The notes: generated by a model not told the origin, from the sequence alone. Numbered from the stretch's first letter, positions 54,154 to 63,792 are shown. The stretch: DNA of 64,000 bases from Rhizobium sp. SG_E_25_P2 (GCF_029892285.1 NZ_JARXVM010000024.1:27321-91320); one strand, 5' to 3'. Numbers and translations are program-made.

Positions 54154-55587
54154 ATGGCGCTTCATCAGAATCTGATCGCCGGCGAGTGGATTGGCGGGGA
54201 CGCGGTTCCCAATATCAATCCGTCCGACACCAATGACGTGGTGGGCGAATACGCCCGCGGCTCCGCCGACGACATGAAGACCGCAATCGCCGCCGCCAAG
54301 GCTGCGTTTCCGGCCTGGTCGCGTTCCGGCATCCTCGAGCGTCACGCCATCCTCAAGAAGACCGCCGACGAGATCCTCGCCCGCAAGGACGAGCTCGGCG
54401 CGCTGCTCAGCCGCGAAGAAGGCAAGACGCTGCCGGAAGGTATCGGCGAGACCATCCGCGCCGCCCAGATCTTCGATTTCTTCGCTGGCGAATGCCTGCG
54501 TCTGACCGGCGAGACCGTGCCGTCGGTGCGCCCGAATATCGGCGTCGAAATGAGCCGCGATCCGCTCGGCGTCATCGGCGTCATCACCCCCTGGAACTTC
54601 CCGATCGCCATTCCGGCCTGGAAGATCGCGCCGGCGCTTTGCTACGGCAACACTGTGGTGTTCAAGCCGGCCGAACTCGTGCCGGGCTGCGCCTGGGCGA
54701 TCGTCGACATCCTCCACCGCGCCGGCCTGCCCAAGGGCGTGCTCAACCTCGTGATGGGCAAGGGCTCGGTCGTCGGCCAGGTCATGCTCGACAGTCCGGA
54801 CCTCTCGGGCCTCACCTTCACGGGCTCCACCGGCACCGGCAAGCGCGTCGCTTTGTCCTCCATCGAGCATAACCGCAAGTTCCAGCTGGAAATGGGCGGC
54901 AAGAACCCGTTCGTGGTGCTCGACGACGCTGATCTCAACGTCGCTGTCGAAGCCGCCGCCAATTCGTCGTTCTTCTCGACCGGCCAGCGCTGCACGGCGT
55001 CGTCGCGCCTGATCGTCACCGAAGGCATCCATGACAAGTTTGTCGCCGCTCTGACCGAGCGCGTCAACAATCTCAATGTCGACCACGCCATGAAGGCCGG
55101 CACGCAGATCGGCCCGGTGGTCGATCCCGGCCAGCTCAAGCAGGACGAGGACTATATCGCCATCGGCAAGCAGGAAGGCGCAAACCTCGTTTGCGGCGGC
55201 GAGCGTCTCGAGCGCGAAACGCCCGGCTATTACCTCAAGCCGGCGCTGTTCACCGAAGCGACCAACAATATGCGCATTTCCCGCGAGGAAATCTTTGGAC
55301 CGGTGGCCGCCGTCATCCGTGTCAAGGATTACGAAGAAGCGCTTCACGTCGCCAATGACACGATCTTCGGTCTGTCCTCGGGCATCGCCACCACCAGCCT
55401 CAAGCATGCGACCCATTTCAAGCGCAATGCCGAAGCCGGTATGGTGATGGTCAACCTGCCGACCGCCGGCGTCGATTTCCACGTGCCGTTCGGCGGTCGC
55501 AAGGCCTCGTCCTTCGGCAGCCGCGAACAGGGCAAATACGCCGCCGAATTCTTCACCTCGGTCAAAACAGCCTACACGCTGGCTTGA
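54154..55587 (+). CDS. Alpha-ketoglutaric semialdehyde dehydrogenase
   Basis: 477 residues of the aldehyde dehydrogenase family, with CAAGGAG upstream. Signatures: PWNFPIAIPAWKIAPALCYG, VFKPAELVPG, FTGSTGTGKRVAL, LEMGGKNPFVVLDDADL with catalytic Glu, and FFSTGQRCTASSR with nucleophilic Cys. It should oxidise 2,5-dioxopentanoate (alpha-ketoglutaric semialdehyde) to 2-oxoglutarate with NAD(P). This is the last step of non-phosphorylative pentose breakdown, consistent with flanking gguC and arabonate dehydratase. Confidence 0.9.
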   Translation: MALHQNLIAGEWIGGDAVPNINPSDTNDVVGEYARGSADDMKTAIAAAKAAFPAWSRSGILERHAILKKTADEILARKDELGALLSREEGKTLPEGIGETIRAAQIFDFFAGECLRLTGETVPSVRPNIGVEMSRDPLGVIGVITPWNFPIAIPAWKIAPALCYGNTVVFKPAELVPGCAWAIVDILHRAGLPKGVLNLVMGKGSVVGQVMLDSPDLSGLTFTGSTGTGKRVALSSIEHNRKFQLEMGGKNPFVVLDDADLNVAVEAAANSSFFSTGQRCTASSRLIVTEGIHDKFVAALTERVNNLNVDHAMKAGTQIGPVVDPGQLKQDEDYIAIGKQEGANLVCGGERLERETPGYYLKPALFTEATNNMRISREEIFGPVAAVIRVKDYEEALHVANDTIFGLSSGIATTSLKHATHFKRNAEAGMVMVNLPTAGVDFHVPFGGRKASSFGSREQGKYAAEFFTSVKTAYTLA

Positions 55588-55615
55588 GGATCGGTTTTCG
55601 GCAAAGGACAAGACT

Positions 55616-57355
55616 ATGAAAAAGAAAGCAGAATGGCCGCGCAAGCTGAGATCGCAGGAATGGTATGGCGGCACCAGCCGTGACGTCATCTACCATCGCG
55701 GCTGGATGAAGAATCAGGGCTATCCGCACGATCTGTTCGACGGCCGCCCTGTCATCGGCATCCTCAACACCTGGTCGGACATGACGCCCTGCAACGGGCA
55801 TCTGCGCGAACTGGCCGAAAAGGTGAAGGCGGGCGTGTGGGAAGCCGGCGGCTTCCCGATGGAAGTGCCGGTGTTCTCGGCGTCGGAAAACACCTTCCGC
55901 CCCACCGCGATGATGTACCGCAACCTTGCGGCGCTCTCCATCGAAGAGACCATCCGCGGCCAGCCCATGGATGGCTGCGTGCTGCTGGTCGGCTGCGACA
56001 AGACCACGCCGTCGCTGTTGATGGCGGCGGCGTCTGTCGACCTGCCGTCGATCGTCGTCACCGGCGGTCCGATGCTCAACGGCTATTTCCGCGGCGAGCG
56101 GGTCGGCTCCGGCACGCATCTGTGGAAGTTCTCGGAAATGGTGAAGGCCGGCGAGATGACCCAGGCCGAGTTCCTGGAGGCGGAAGCCTCCATGAGCCGC
56201 TCCTCGGGCACCTGCAACACCATGGGCACCGCCTCCACCATGGCCTCCATGGCGGAAGCTTTGGGCATGGCGCTTTCGGGCAATGCCGCCATTCCTGGCG
56301 TCGATTCGCGCCGCAAGGTCATGGCGCAGCTCACCGGTCGCCGCATCGTGCAGATGGTCAAGGACGATCTCAAGCCGTCCGAAATCATGACGAAAGAAGC
56401 CTTCGAAAACGCCATCCGCACCAATGCGGCGATTGGCGGCTCGACCAATGCCGTGATCCATCTGCTGGCCATGGCCGGCCGCGTCGGCATCGATCTGACG
56501 CTGGATGACTGGGACCGTTGCGGACGCGACGTGCCAACCATCGTCAATCTCATGCCGTCGGGCAAATACCTCATGGAAGAGTTCTTCTATGCGGGCGGCT
56601 TGCCGGTGGTGATCAAGCGTCTCGGCGAAGCCGGACTTCTTCACAAGGACGCGCTGACGGTGTCGGGCGAAACCATGTGGGACGAGGTCAAGGATGTCGT
56701 CAACTGGAACGAGGACGTCATTCTTCCGGCTGAAAAGGCGCTGACGCAGTCGGGCGGCATCGTCGTCGTGCGCGGCAATCTCGCGCCCAAGGGCGCGGTG
56801 CTCAAGCCGTCGGCCGCCACGCCGAGCCTGCTCGTCCATCGCGGCCGCGCCGTGGTGTTCGAGGATATCGACGACTACAAGGCCAAGATCAATGACGACA
56901 ATCTCGACATTGACGAGACCTGCGTCATGGTCATGAAGAACTGTGGCCCCAAGGGCTATCCGGGTATGGCCGAAGTCGGCAATATGGGCCTGCCGCCCAA
57001 GGTGCTCAAGAAGGGCATCACCGACATGGTCCGCATTTCCGACGCCCGCATGTCCGGCACCGCCTATGGCACCGTCGTTCTGCACACCTCGCCGGAAGCC
57101 GCAGTCGGCGGCCCATTGGCCGTGGTCAAGAATGGCGATTTCATCGAGCTCGACGTGCCGAACCGTCGCCTGCATCTCGACATTTCCGATGAGGAACTGG
57201 CGCAGCGCTTGGCCGAATGGCAGCCCAACCACGAACTGCCGACCTCCGGCTACGCCTGGCTGCACCAGCAGCACGTCCAGGGCGCCGACACCGGCGCAGA
57301 CCTCGACTTCCTCAAGGGATGTCGCGGGAGTGCGGTGGGCAAGGACAGCCACTGA
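55616..57355 (+). CDS. L-arabinonate dehydratase (IlvD/Edd family)
   Basis: 579 residues. The sequence reads like the structurally known Rhizobium leguminosarum L-arabinonate dehydratase. Iron-sulfur cysteines are seen in SDMTPCNGH, LLVGCDKTTPS and SSGTCNTMGTAST; substrate residues lie in ISDARMSGTAYGT. The enzyme dehydrates L-arabinonate to 2-keto-3-deoxy-L-arabonate. L-Arabinose dehydrogenase and lactonase genes are not in the window, so the first steps must be encoded elsewhere. A terminator follows. Confidence 0.93.
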   Translation: MKKKAEWPRKLRSQEWYGGTSRDVIYHRGWMKNQGYPHDLFDGRPVIGILNTWSDMTPCNGHLRELAEKVKAGVWEAGGFPMEVPVFSASENTFRPTAMMYRNLAALSIEETIRGQPMDGCVLLVGCDKTTPSLLMAAASVDLPSIVVTGGPMLNGYFRGERVGSGTHLWKFSEMVKAGEMTQAEFLEAEASMSRSSGTCNTMGTASTMASMAEALGMALSGNAAIPGVDSRRKVMAQLTGRRIVQMVKDDLKPSEIMTKEAFENAIRTNAAIGGSTNAVIHLLAMAGRVGIDLTLDDWDRCGRDVPTIVNLMPSGKYLMEEFFYAGGLPVVIKRLGEAGLLHKDALTVSGETMWDEVKDVVNWNEDVILPAEKALTQSGGIVVVRGNLAPKGAVLKPSAATPSLLVHRGRAVVFEDIDDYKAKINDDNLDIDETCVMVMKNCGPKGYPGMAEVGNMGLPPKVLKKGITDMVRISDARMSGTAYGTVVLHTSPEAAVGGPLAVVKNGDFIELDVPNRRLHLDISDEELAQRLAEWQPNHELPTSGYAWLHQQHVQGADTGADLDFLKGCRGSAVGKDSH

Positions 57356-57373
57356 GTTTTGATCTCAACAGCT

Positions 57374-57404
57374 ACGGCCCGGGCAGCAATGTCCGGGCCG
57401 TTTT
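57374..57404 (+). terminator. Terminator of the ChvE/Ggu/arabonate operon
   Basis: ACGGCCCGG (57374-57382) and CCGGGCCGT (57393-57401) pair perfectly, with TTTT beyond. Confidence 0.9.
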
Positions 57405-57436
57405 GTGTCCGGATGCTTGTATATGCAGGCCCGGAG

Positions 57437-57452
57437 TGCTATATTTGTAGCA
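57437..57452. promoter_or_regulatory. Candidate antitoxin operator TGCTA-N6-TAGCA
   Basis: An interrupted perfect dyad, 20 bases upstream of the MazE-like gene and overlapping its AT-rich promoter region (gcataatct). It fits autoregulation by the antitoxin/toxin complex. Confidence 0.55.
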
Positions 57453-57471
57453 TAATCTAAAGGCCTCCAAC

Positions 57472-57741
57472 ATGACCATTTCGACCAAGATCAGGCGACA
57501 GGGCGGCGCTGCCGTCATCACCATTCCGCCAGCGCTTTTGAAAATCCTCGATCTGGAGGTCGGCGCGCAGTTGTCGTTGTCCGTCGACAATGGCGAACTG
57601 ATTGCGCGGCCCGTTCAACCAGCAAAGAAGCGCTATACGCTCGCTGAACTTCTTGAAGGAGCCGAAGAGTTAACAGTGCTTGACAAAGATGGCGGCGCCT
57701 GGCTGGAGGACGATCAACGCATGGGCGATGAACTGCTATGA
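57472..57741 (+). CDS. MazE/PemI-type antitoxin
   Basis: 89 residues. The AbrB-like DNA-binding domain spans about 1-45 (TISTKIRRQGGAAVITIPPALL, with the family RRQGGA-type start), and an acidic C-terminal part (ELLEGAEELTVLDKDG) should wrap the toxin. The stop overlaps the toxin start by four bases. It follows the arabonate operon and has its own dyad upstream. Confidence 0.9.
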   Translation: MTISTKIRRQGGAAVITIPPALLKILDLEVGAQLSLSVDNGELIARPVQPAKKRYTLAELLEGAEELTVLDKDGGAWLEDDQRMGDELL

Positions 57742-58100
57742 TGGTTCGTAGCCAAATTCCCAAACGGGGCGATGTCTATCTTGTTGATCTCAACCCCGTC
57801 ATGGGCAGTGAGATGCGGGATGAGCATCGATGCGTCGTCATCACGCCGAAGGAAGTCAATGCGCTTGGCGTCTGTATGCTCGTGCCCATCACGACGGGAG
57901 GCTTGTTCACGCGGCGCGTCGGGCTGGCAGTCAATATTTCCGGCCACCAGACCACAGGCGTGGCAATCTGTAATCAGGTTCGCAGTTTTGACCTGGTCGC
58001 CCGAGTCAATGCGAAACGCGCCCGTTATATCGAGACGCTGGATAGCGCGACGATGGATGAAATCGTGGCCAAAGTCGTCAGCGCGATCGATCCATCTTGA
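57738..58100 (+). CDS. MazF/PemK-type endoribonuclease toxin
   Basis: 120 residues, starting within the antitoxin gene. Conserved blocks: KRGDVYLVDLNPVMGSEM, HRCVVITPKEVN, VCMLVPITTGG and CNQVRSFDL, as in MazF/PemK/ChpB. The family cleaves RNA at short sequences. Both antitoxin and toxin appear full length. It is the third toxin-antitoxin pair of the window. Confidence 0.9.
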   Translation: MMVRSQIPKRGDVYLVDLNPVMGSEMRDEHRCVVITPKEVNALGVCMLVPITTGGLFTRRVGLAVNISGHQTTGVAICNQVRSFDLVARVNAKRARYIETLDSATMDEIVAKVVSAIDPS

Positions 58101-58254
58101 TCGATTCGAATGAAAGAGAGCCATCCGGCGACCCAACGAAAACGCCCTGTCGAGATGCCCGCCAATAAAAAAACCGCTTTCCCCTTGTAATTTTCTCCTG
58201 ATTAACCATTTATAAATCAAGTTGTTGTGAAACTGTCATTACAGACGGTTACAG

Positions 58255-58349
58255 GAATTGCATCGAACGATCCGGCGACCACGGATGTACTGGCGCTGTC
58301 GATCGTTTGATGCCAGGGAAGGTCAGGTGAAGAACCTGGCCTTTTTTTG
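58255..58349 (+). ncRNA. Candidate small RNA with terminator
   Basis: A structured stretch in the 288-base gap after the MazF gene. CATCGAACGATC (58261-58272) pairs with GATCGTTTGATG (58301-58312) at 11 of 12 positions, then AAGGTCAGGT-gaaga-ACCTGGCCTT (58319-58343) with a run of eight T residues forms a strong rho-independent terminator. It does not directly follow a gene, since the toxin stop is 220 bases away. A 5' end near 58255 is guessed; no clear promoter is seen. Confidence 0.5.
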
Positions 58350-58388
58350 TTTTTGTGCTTTGGCCGGAGGCGGGCGCTGCTCGCAAGT

Positions 58389-59648
58389 TCAGAGGGCGGA
58401 AGAGGCCTGCGGCTGCGGCGCCTCGCGCCGTTCGCGCGTCTCTCCCTGGTCCGGCAGGCTTTCGTCGAGAAACACCAGCGCCCGCATCAGGCAGCCCTCG
58501 CGGATCAGCGAGCGATAATCGAGATAGCTGTCGACCACGCTGATCGGCACCGGTTGGCCGAAGCAGGCGCGCGACAACGCCTCGTGAATGCTGTCCTCCA
58601 TGAATTCCATCGCGGCGATGCCCGGCCCGGTGAACACCAGCGGGATCGGGTCGAACAGCGTGAAGACATTGGAAAGGCCCGTGCCGATCGCCTTACCGGC
58701 TTCGCGAAACGCCTGTCGTTCCGGTCCTTCGCCGGCGCGCGCGGCCGAGATCAACGTTTGCAGCGCGTCCTCTGGCGGATCTTCTTCCAGAAGCTGCGTT
58801 TCGGGCACGCCGCGCACCGCGCGCCAGAGCGAATAGGTGCCGGCATAGGCCTCGATGCAGCCGCGTCGTCCGCAGCGGCACAGCGCGCCATCGGGCCGGA
58901 AATTGGTGTGCCCGAATTCCACCGCCGAGGAGCGGACGCCCGAAAACATCCGCCCATCCATGTATAGCCCCATGCCGACGCCGGTCGACAGCAGCACGGT
59001 GGCGAAATTGGCGCCGTAGCGCTCGGGCGCGCGCCAGTGCAGCGCTTCGGCGATCATGTTGCTCTCGTTGGAAATCTCGACTTCGACGCCGAAACGGTCC
59101 TCGAGATAGTGCCCCAGTGGGACATTGATGAGATCGATGACCGGCGATGACAGAAGCGTCTTGCGGTCGGCGTCGACGATGCCTTCCACCGCCGCCGAGA
59201 TCCGCAGCAATGGACCGGCGTCACGCGCATATTTCTCCAGCATCTCGCCCAGCAAGCCCGAGACTTCTTTGCCGAGCGCCTCCGCTGTCATGCGCTTGGT
59301 GGCGATAGACCGCGTCTCGAAGGCAAACACCTGGCCGCTGTAATCGGCAAGCGCCGTCTGGATGGTGTTGAGGCCGACGAACACTACGGCGATTGTGGCG
59401 TGCGCCGGGCGAGGGCGCACCGAAACCTGCGGTCGGCCCCGCCTTTGCGCTCCGGCTTCCGCAATCGGATCCGCCGACAGGGCGCCACGCTCCATCAGGC
59501 TGTTGGTGATCACGGTGACGGTGGACGCGGAAAGGCCTGTCTCCGCACTCAGTTCTGTGCGGGACATTGGGCCATGGCGCCTGAGCGCCATGAGAACGCC
59601 AAATTGATTTTGCCGCCGGACGTCGTCCTGGCGCACGATGATAGACAT
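58389..59648 (-). CDS. ROK-family repressor, probable xylose regulator
   Basis: 419 residues from the ATG at 59648 with GGGAGGAG upstream. An N-terminal winged helix (about residues 10-65, PMSRTELSAETGLSASTVTVIT) precedes a ROK sugar-kinase-like domain with the zinc motif CRCGRRGCIEAYAG and LLSTGVGMGLYMDG. It is divergent from xylF, matching XylR-type regulators that sense sugar and control xylFGH. The kinase-type residues are not complete, so catalysis is not expected. Confidence 0.85.
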   Translation of the reverse strand: MSIIVRQDDVRRQNQFGVLMALRRHGPMSRTELSAETGLSASTVTVITNSLMERGALSADPIAEAGAQRRGRPQVSVRPRPAHATIAVVFVGLNTIQTALADYSGQVFAFETRSIATKRMTAEALGKEVSGLLGEMLEKYARDAGPLLRISAAVEGIVDADRKTLLSSPVIDLINVPLGHYLEDRFGVEVEISNESNMIAEALHWRAPERYGANFATVLLSTGVGMGLYMDGRMFSGVRSSAVEFGHTNFRPDGALCRCGRRGCIEAYAGTYSLWRAVRGVPETQLLEEDPPEDALQTLISAARAGEGPERQAFREAGKAIGTGLSNVFTLFDPIPLVFTGPGIAAMEFMEDSIHEALSRACFGQPVPISVVDSYLDYRSLIREGCLMRALVFLDESLPDQGETRERREAPQPQASSAL

Positions 59649-59715
59649 GAAACCAGCTCCTCCCACTGGTAAAACCGATCATGCGCTAGCAAAATCACAG
59701 TGCAATGCAACGCTT

Positions 59716-59740
59716 AATCGATTTGAAATACATCTTGACA
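59716..59740. promoter_or_regulatory. Candidate xylF control region
   Basis: AATCGATT (59716-59723) is a perfect palindrome close to a -35-like TTGACA (59735-59740). A ROK repressor could act here. No convincing -10 is seen, so promoter placement is uncertain. Confidence 0.3.
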
Positions 59741-59870
59741 CAGGCGAAGATGTGAGTCACTCTTTTTTTCGACCCTCGAAAAAATAGGGTTCGCAACGGT
59801 CGGTCTGGGGATTAGGAGAAGAACCGGATCGGCTGCAATCGGTTGATGCGATACGCATCGGGAGGACAAT

Positions 59871-60911
59871 ATGAAGAAGTTTGCAGTTGCGCTCGCCAGC
59901 GCAGTCTTTGCCATGTCCGTCGCCGGCCCGGTCATGGCCGCCGGCAAGACCGTCGCCGTGTCCTGGAAGATTTTCCAGGAAGAACGCTGGAAGACGGACG
60001 AAGCCGTCATCAAGAAAATCGTCGAGGACAATGGCGACAAGTACATCTCTGCCGACGCGCAGGGCTCTGCCGCCAAGCAGCTGACCGACATCGAATCGCT
60101 GATGTCCCAGGGCGCCGATGTGCTGCTGATCGTTCCCTACGATTCCGAAGCCATCATGCCGGCCGTTGAAAAGGCCGCCTCCGAAGGCGTTCCGATGATC
60201 GCCTACGACGTGCAGATCGAGCATCCCTCGGTTCTCTACATGACCTTCGACAATGTCGGCGTCGGCCGCCTGATGGCCAAGGAAATGCTCAAGGTCAAGG
60301 ATAGCGGCAACTTCGCCGTCATCAAGGGCGACCCGGGCGATCCGAACGCCACCTTCCTCTACAACGGCATGATGGAAGTGCTGAAGGCGAATATCGACGG
60401 CGGCAAGATCAAGATCGTCGGCGAAGCCTCGTCGGATGGCTGGAAGCCGGAAAACGCCCAGAAGAACATGGAGCAGATCCTGACCGCCAATGACAACAAT
60501 GTCGACGCGGTTCTGTCTGAAAACGACGGCATGGCCGGCGGCGTCGTCGCCGCTCTCCAGGCCCAGGGTCTGGCTGGCGCTGTTCCGGTCACCGGCCAGG
60601 ACGGCGACAAGGCCGCTCTGAACCGCGTCGCTCAGGGCACTCAGCTCGTGTCGATCTGGAAGGACTCCCGCGCTCTCGGCAAGCTCGCCGCCGAAGCCGC
60701 TCTCATGCTCGCCGATGGCAAGTCCATGGAAGACGTGCCGAACGTCGCCAAGTTCAAGGACGGCGCTCGCAAGGTCGAGATGAACGCGGTTCTTCTGAAC
60801 CCGACCCCGATCACCAAGGACAACCTCAACCTCGTCATCGACGCGGGCTGGGTTGACGCCGCCACCGTCTGCGCTGGCGTGAAGGCTGGTTCCGTCGCGG
60901 TCTGCAAATAA
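59871..60911 (+). CDS. xylF: D-xylose ABC transporter binding protein
   Basis: 346 residues with a signal peptide (AVALASAVFAMSVAGPVMAA), ATG after GGGAGGACA-like bases. The mature part matches XylF: VAVSWKIFQEERWKTDEA, SLMSQGADVLLIVPYDSEA, VPMIAYDVQIE, DGMAGGVVAALQAQG and VTGQDGDKAALNR. It binds xylose in the periplasm. A terminator-like hairpin follows, before the permease. Confidence 0.93.
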   Translation: MKKFAVALASAVFAMSVAGPVMAAGKTVAVSWKIFQEERWKTDEAVIKKIVEDNGDKYISADAQGSAAKQLTDIESLMSQGADVLLIVPYDSEAIMPAVEKAASEGVPMIAYDVQIEHPSVLYMTFDNVGVGRLMAKEMLKVKDSGNFAVIKGDPGDPNATFLYNGMMEVLKANIDGGKIKIVGEASSDGWKPENAQKNMEQILTANDNNVDAVLSENDGMAGGVVAALQAQGLAGAVPVTGQDGDKAALNRVAQGTQLVSIWKDSRALGKLAAEAALMLADGKSMEDVPNVAKFKDGARKVEMNAVLLNPTPITKDNLNLVIDAGWVDAATVCAGVKAGSVAVCK

Positions 60912-60933
60912 GCAGTCCATTTCCGCACAATCG

Positions 60934-60961
60934 CGCGTCGCCCCTCGGGGCGGCGCGTTTT
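60934..60961 (+). terminator. Attenuating terminator between xylF and xylH
   Basis: CGCGTCGCCCC (60934-60944) and GGGGCGGCGCG (60947-60957), with one G-T pair, are followed by TTTT. It should leave xylF mRNA more abundant than the transporter genes. Confidence 0.8.
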
Positions 60962-61101
60962 CAAGAGAACAGAACGCAACCCATGCGGCTGCGCTCCTCG
61001 CCGCACACGCAAATGCCAGCGGCCCATCACGAGAGCGCGTTTCCCCGGATAAGGGCCCTGCCTGGGCCAACTCATAAGCGGGCGGGAACAGGGAGCAAAT
61101 T

Positions 61102-62415
61102 ATGAGCCAGGTGCAATCCACCACAGGTCCTGCGCTACAGCAGGAAGGACCTTTCAAAACATTCCTGCGCGCCACCGAAATCGACACGCGCATGATCGGC
61201 ATGATCGGCGCGCTGCTGCTGATCTGGATCGGTTTTCACGTCTATGGCGCCTATGCCAATGGCGCCGGCAACTTTCTGACCGCGCGCAATCTGTGGAATC
61301 TGTCGGTCCAGACCGCCGCCATCACGGTCATGGCGACCGGCATGGTGCTGATCATCGTCACTCGCCATATCGATCTGTCGGTCGGCGCCATGCTTGGCGT
61401 TACCGCCATGATGATGGCGGTGCTTCAGGTCTGGGTGCTGCCAAACTGGCTCGGCATCGGCCATCCCGCCATCTGGATCATCACGGTGATCTTTGGCCTC
61501 ATCGTCGGCTCGATCATCGGCACCTTCCAGGGCTATCTGATCGCCTATCTCGAAATTCCCTCCTTCATCGTCACCCTGGGCGGCCTGTTGGTGTGGCGCG
61601 GCGCGGCCTGGCTGGTGGCGCGCGGCGAAACCATCGCGCCGATCGATGAAAATTTCTCGCTGATCGGCGGCGGCCCCTATGGCTCGATCGGCACGACGGC
61701 GAGCTGGGTCGTGGCCGTGGTCGCCTGCGTCGGCGTCGCCTGGATGCTGACGGGCGCCCGTAAGCAGCGCGCCCGCTTCGGCTTCCCCATGCGTCCCACC
61801 TGGGCGGAATTCTTCATCGGCGGCGTCTCGATGCTGGTCATCCTCGCCGCGACCTATGTGATGAATTCCTATCCCTGGCCGAAGGGCATCATCAAGCAAT
61901 ATGCCGCGGCCCATAATCTCGATCCGGCGACGCTGGTCGTCGGCCATGGCTGGGCCATTCCGGTTCTCATCGCGCTCGCCGTGGTGCTCGCCATGACCTT
62001 CATGACCACGCGCACCAAGTTCGGCCGCTATGTCTTCGCCATGGGCGGCAATCCGGAGGCGGCGGACCTCGCGGGCATCAACACCCGCCGGTTGACCATG
62101 CTCATCTTCACGCTGATGGGTTTCCTCGTCGGTATCGCCGCCGCCATATCGTCGGCGCGCCTCAAGGCCGCCACCGCCGATCTCGGCCGCAATGACGAAC
62201 TCTATGTCATCGCCGCGGCGGTTATCGGCGGCACGTCGCTCGCCGGCGGCTCCGGCACCATCTATGGCGCAATGATCGGCGCTCTGGTCATGCAGTCGCT
62301 CTATTCGGGCATGGTTCTGGTCGGCTTCGACGCCGCCATCCAGAACATGGTCGTCGGCGGCGTGCTGGTCCTGGCCGTCTATGTCGACACTGTCTATCGC
62401 CGCCACGCCAAGTAA
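61102..62415 (+). CDS. xylH: Xylose ABC transporter permease
   Basis: 437 residues, eleven or more membrane segments. CUT2 motifs: [55 protein letters not shown] and [20 protein letters not shown]. The length, with a long central periplasmic/loop region, matches XylH. It partners XylG directly downstream, 13 bases apart. Confidence 0.93.
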   Translation: MSQVQSTTGPALQQEGPFKTFLRATEIDTRMIGMIGALLLIWIGFHVYGAYANGAGNFLTARNLWNLSVQTAAITVMATGMVLIIVTRHIDLSVGAMLGVTAMMMAVLQVWVLPNWLGIGHPAIWIITVIFGLIVGSIIGTFQGYLIAYLEIPSFIVTLGGLLVWRGAAWLVARGETIAPIDENFSLIGGGPYGSIGTTASWVVAVVACVGVAWMLTGARKQRARFGFPMRPTWAEFFIGGVSMLVILAATYVMNSYPWPKGIIKQYAAAHNLDPATLVVGHGWAIPVLIALAVVLAMTFMTTRTKFGRYVFAMGGNPEAADLAGINTRRLTMLIFTLMGFLVGIAAAISSARLKAATADLGRNDELYVIAAAVIGGTSLAGGSGTIYGAMIGALVMQSLYSGMVLVGFDAAIQNMVVGGVLVLAVYVDTVYRRHAK

Positions 62416-62428
62416 GGGAGGATCCGTC

Positions 62429-63223
62429 ATGGGTATCTATCAAAAGCCGGCGGGTACGCCTCTCGTGGAGATGAAGGACATCTCCATCGCCTTCGGCGGC
62501 ATCAGGGCCGTCGACCACGCCTCGGTCGATCTGTTCCCCGGCGAGGTCGTGGCGCTGCTCGGCCATAACGGCGCGGGCAAGTCCACCCTCATCAAGATGC
62601 TGTCAGGCGCCTATAAGCGCGATCACGGCGAGATCTTCATCAATGGCGAGAAGGTCGACATCCAGAACCCGCGCGACGCCAAGGCGGTGGGCATCGAGAC
62701 GATCTATCAGACGCTCGGTCTCGCCGACAATGTCGACGCCGCCGCCAATCTGTTCCTCGGCCGCGAGATCCTCACCAAATGGGGCACGCTCGACGACGTG
62801 GCGATGGAAGCGGAGGCCCGCCGGGTCATGGGGCGGCTGAACCCCAATTTCCGCCGTTTCAAGGAGCCGGTGAAGGCGCTTTCGGGCGGCCAGCGCCAGT
62901 CAGTGGCCATTGCCCGCGCCATCATGTTCAACGCGCGCATCCTGATCATGGACGAGCCCACTGCGGCGCTCGGGCCCCAGGAAACAGCGCAGGTCGGCGA
63001 GCTCATCAAGGAGCTCAAGAAGGATGGCATCGGCATTTTCCTGATCAGCCACGACATCCACGACGTCTTCGACCTCGCCGACCGCGTGGCGGTGATGAAG
63101 AACGGCCGCGTGGTGGGTCATGCCCGCACCGAGGATGTGACCAAGGACGAAGTGCTCGGCATGATCATTCTCGGCAAATGCCCGCCGGGCGCCGAGCCCG
63201 GCCCGGGCGCGATGCAAAGCTGA
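62429..63223 (+). CDS. xylG: Xylose ABC transporter ATPase, single-domain form
   Basis: 264 residues from the ATG at 62429 with GGAGGA. One ATPase domain: Walker [16 protein letters not shown], signature [15 protein letters not shown], Walker [11 protein letters not shown] and H-loop [11 protein letters not shown]. coli XylG has two fused ATPase halves and is about twice as long; the single-domain form, as seen in some rhizobia, must work as a dimer. It completes a xylFHG transporter; xylose isomerase and kinase genes are not in this window. Confidence 0.9.
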   Translation: MGIYQKPAGTPLVEMKDISIAFGGIRAVDHASVDLFPGEVVALLGHNGAGKSTLIKMLSGAYKRDHGEIFINGEKVDIQNPRDAKAVGIETIYQTLGLADNVDAAANLFLGREILTKWGTLDDVAMEAEARRVMGRLNPNFRRFKEPVKALSGGQRQSVAIARAIMFNARILIMDEPTAALGPQETAQVGELIKELKKDGIGIFLISHDIHDVFDLADRVAVMKNGRVVGHARTEDVTKDEVLGMIILGKCPPGAEPGPGAMQS

Positions 63224-63247
63224 CGCTCGAACATCGTTGGCCAGATC

Positions 63248-63273
63248 AGAGGGCGCGGGAGACCGCGCCCTCT
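63248..63273. terminator. Strong hairpin after xylG
   Basis: AGAGGGCGCGG (63248-63258) and CCGCGCCCTCT (63263-63273) are perfect 11-base arms around GAGA. No T-run, but a likely end of the xyl transcript. The remaining 63274-63564 has no recognised gene. Confidence 0.65.
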
Positions 63274-63564
63274 CGCTGTTTCGGCGCTGTTTGCGCCGAT
63301 TCGCCCGAAACGATCCACCGCCATCACCGGAGACGCCGCGCGCGGATGTGAGAAAAAGCGCTTCGCTTTCAACCGGCTATGGGCTGGCGGCCGCAAACGC
63401 CTTGTGTCCTGGCCGTCAAAAGCTCAAATTTCAGCGACCGGCGAGCGCCAGGCGGGGCAACAGCGCCCCGTTTTTGGCGATCGATAAAAGTTTAGGCGTT
63501 CGGATAAGCGAATTTTGCGCGATGTCTGGCAGGCTGCGCCCACCAATCCGCGAGAGGGGCGACA

Positions 63565-63792
63565 ATGATTTTAACGACGTCGACACTGACGGGCCTGTTC
63601 TCAGCGCTGTTGCGCTCGGCCGTCGCCGTGATCCTCGTCGCCTTCCTGATTTCCGTCGTGGCGATCGCCGGCGTCGTGGTCTACGGCGCGTCGATTTTCA
63701 CGGCGCTGCTCGTGGTTGCCGGCTTCAATCTTGGCCTTATCGCCGCAGCGCTCGGCTATGTGTTGTTTGGCGGCGGGACCCGGCGCGCCTGA
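63565..63792 (+). CDS. Small two-helix membrane protein
   Basis: 75 residues, mostly two hydrophobic segments (VAVILVAFLISVVAIAGVVV and ALLVVAGFNLGLIAAALGYV). No recognised family. It stands between the xyl operon and an insertion sequence. A GGGGCGACA stretch upstream gives a modest ribosome binding site. Confidence 0.55.
   Translation: MILTTSTLTGLFSALLRSAVAVILVAFLISVVAIAGVVVYGASIFTALLVVAGFNLGLIAAALGYVLFGGGTRRA

Noticed and set aside
53989..57352. Two long antisense frames (566 and 596 codons) opposite the dehydrogenase and dehydratase genes
   Set aside because: They are shadows of strongly biased real genes; translations are low-quality with no domain, and no ribosome binding site was seen.
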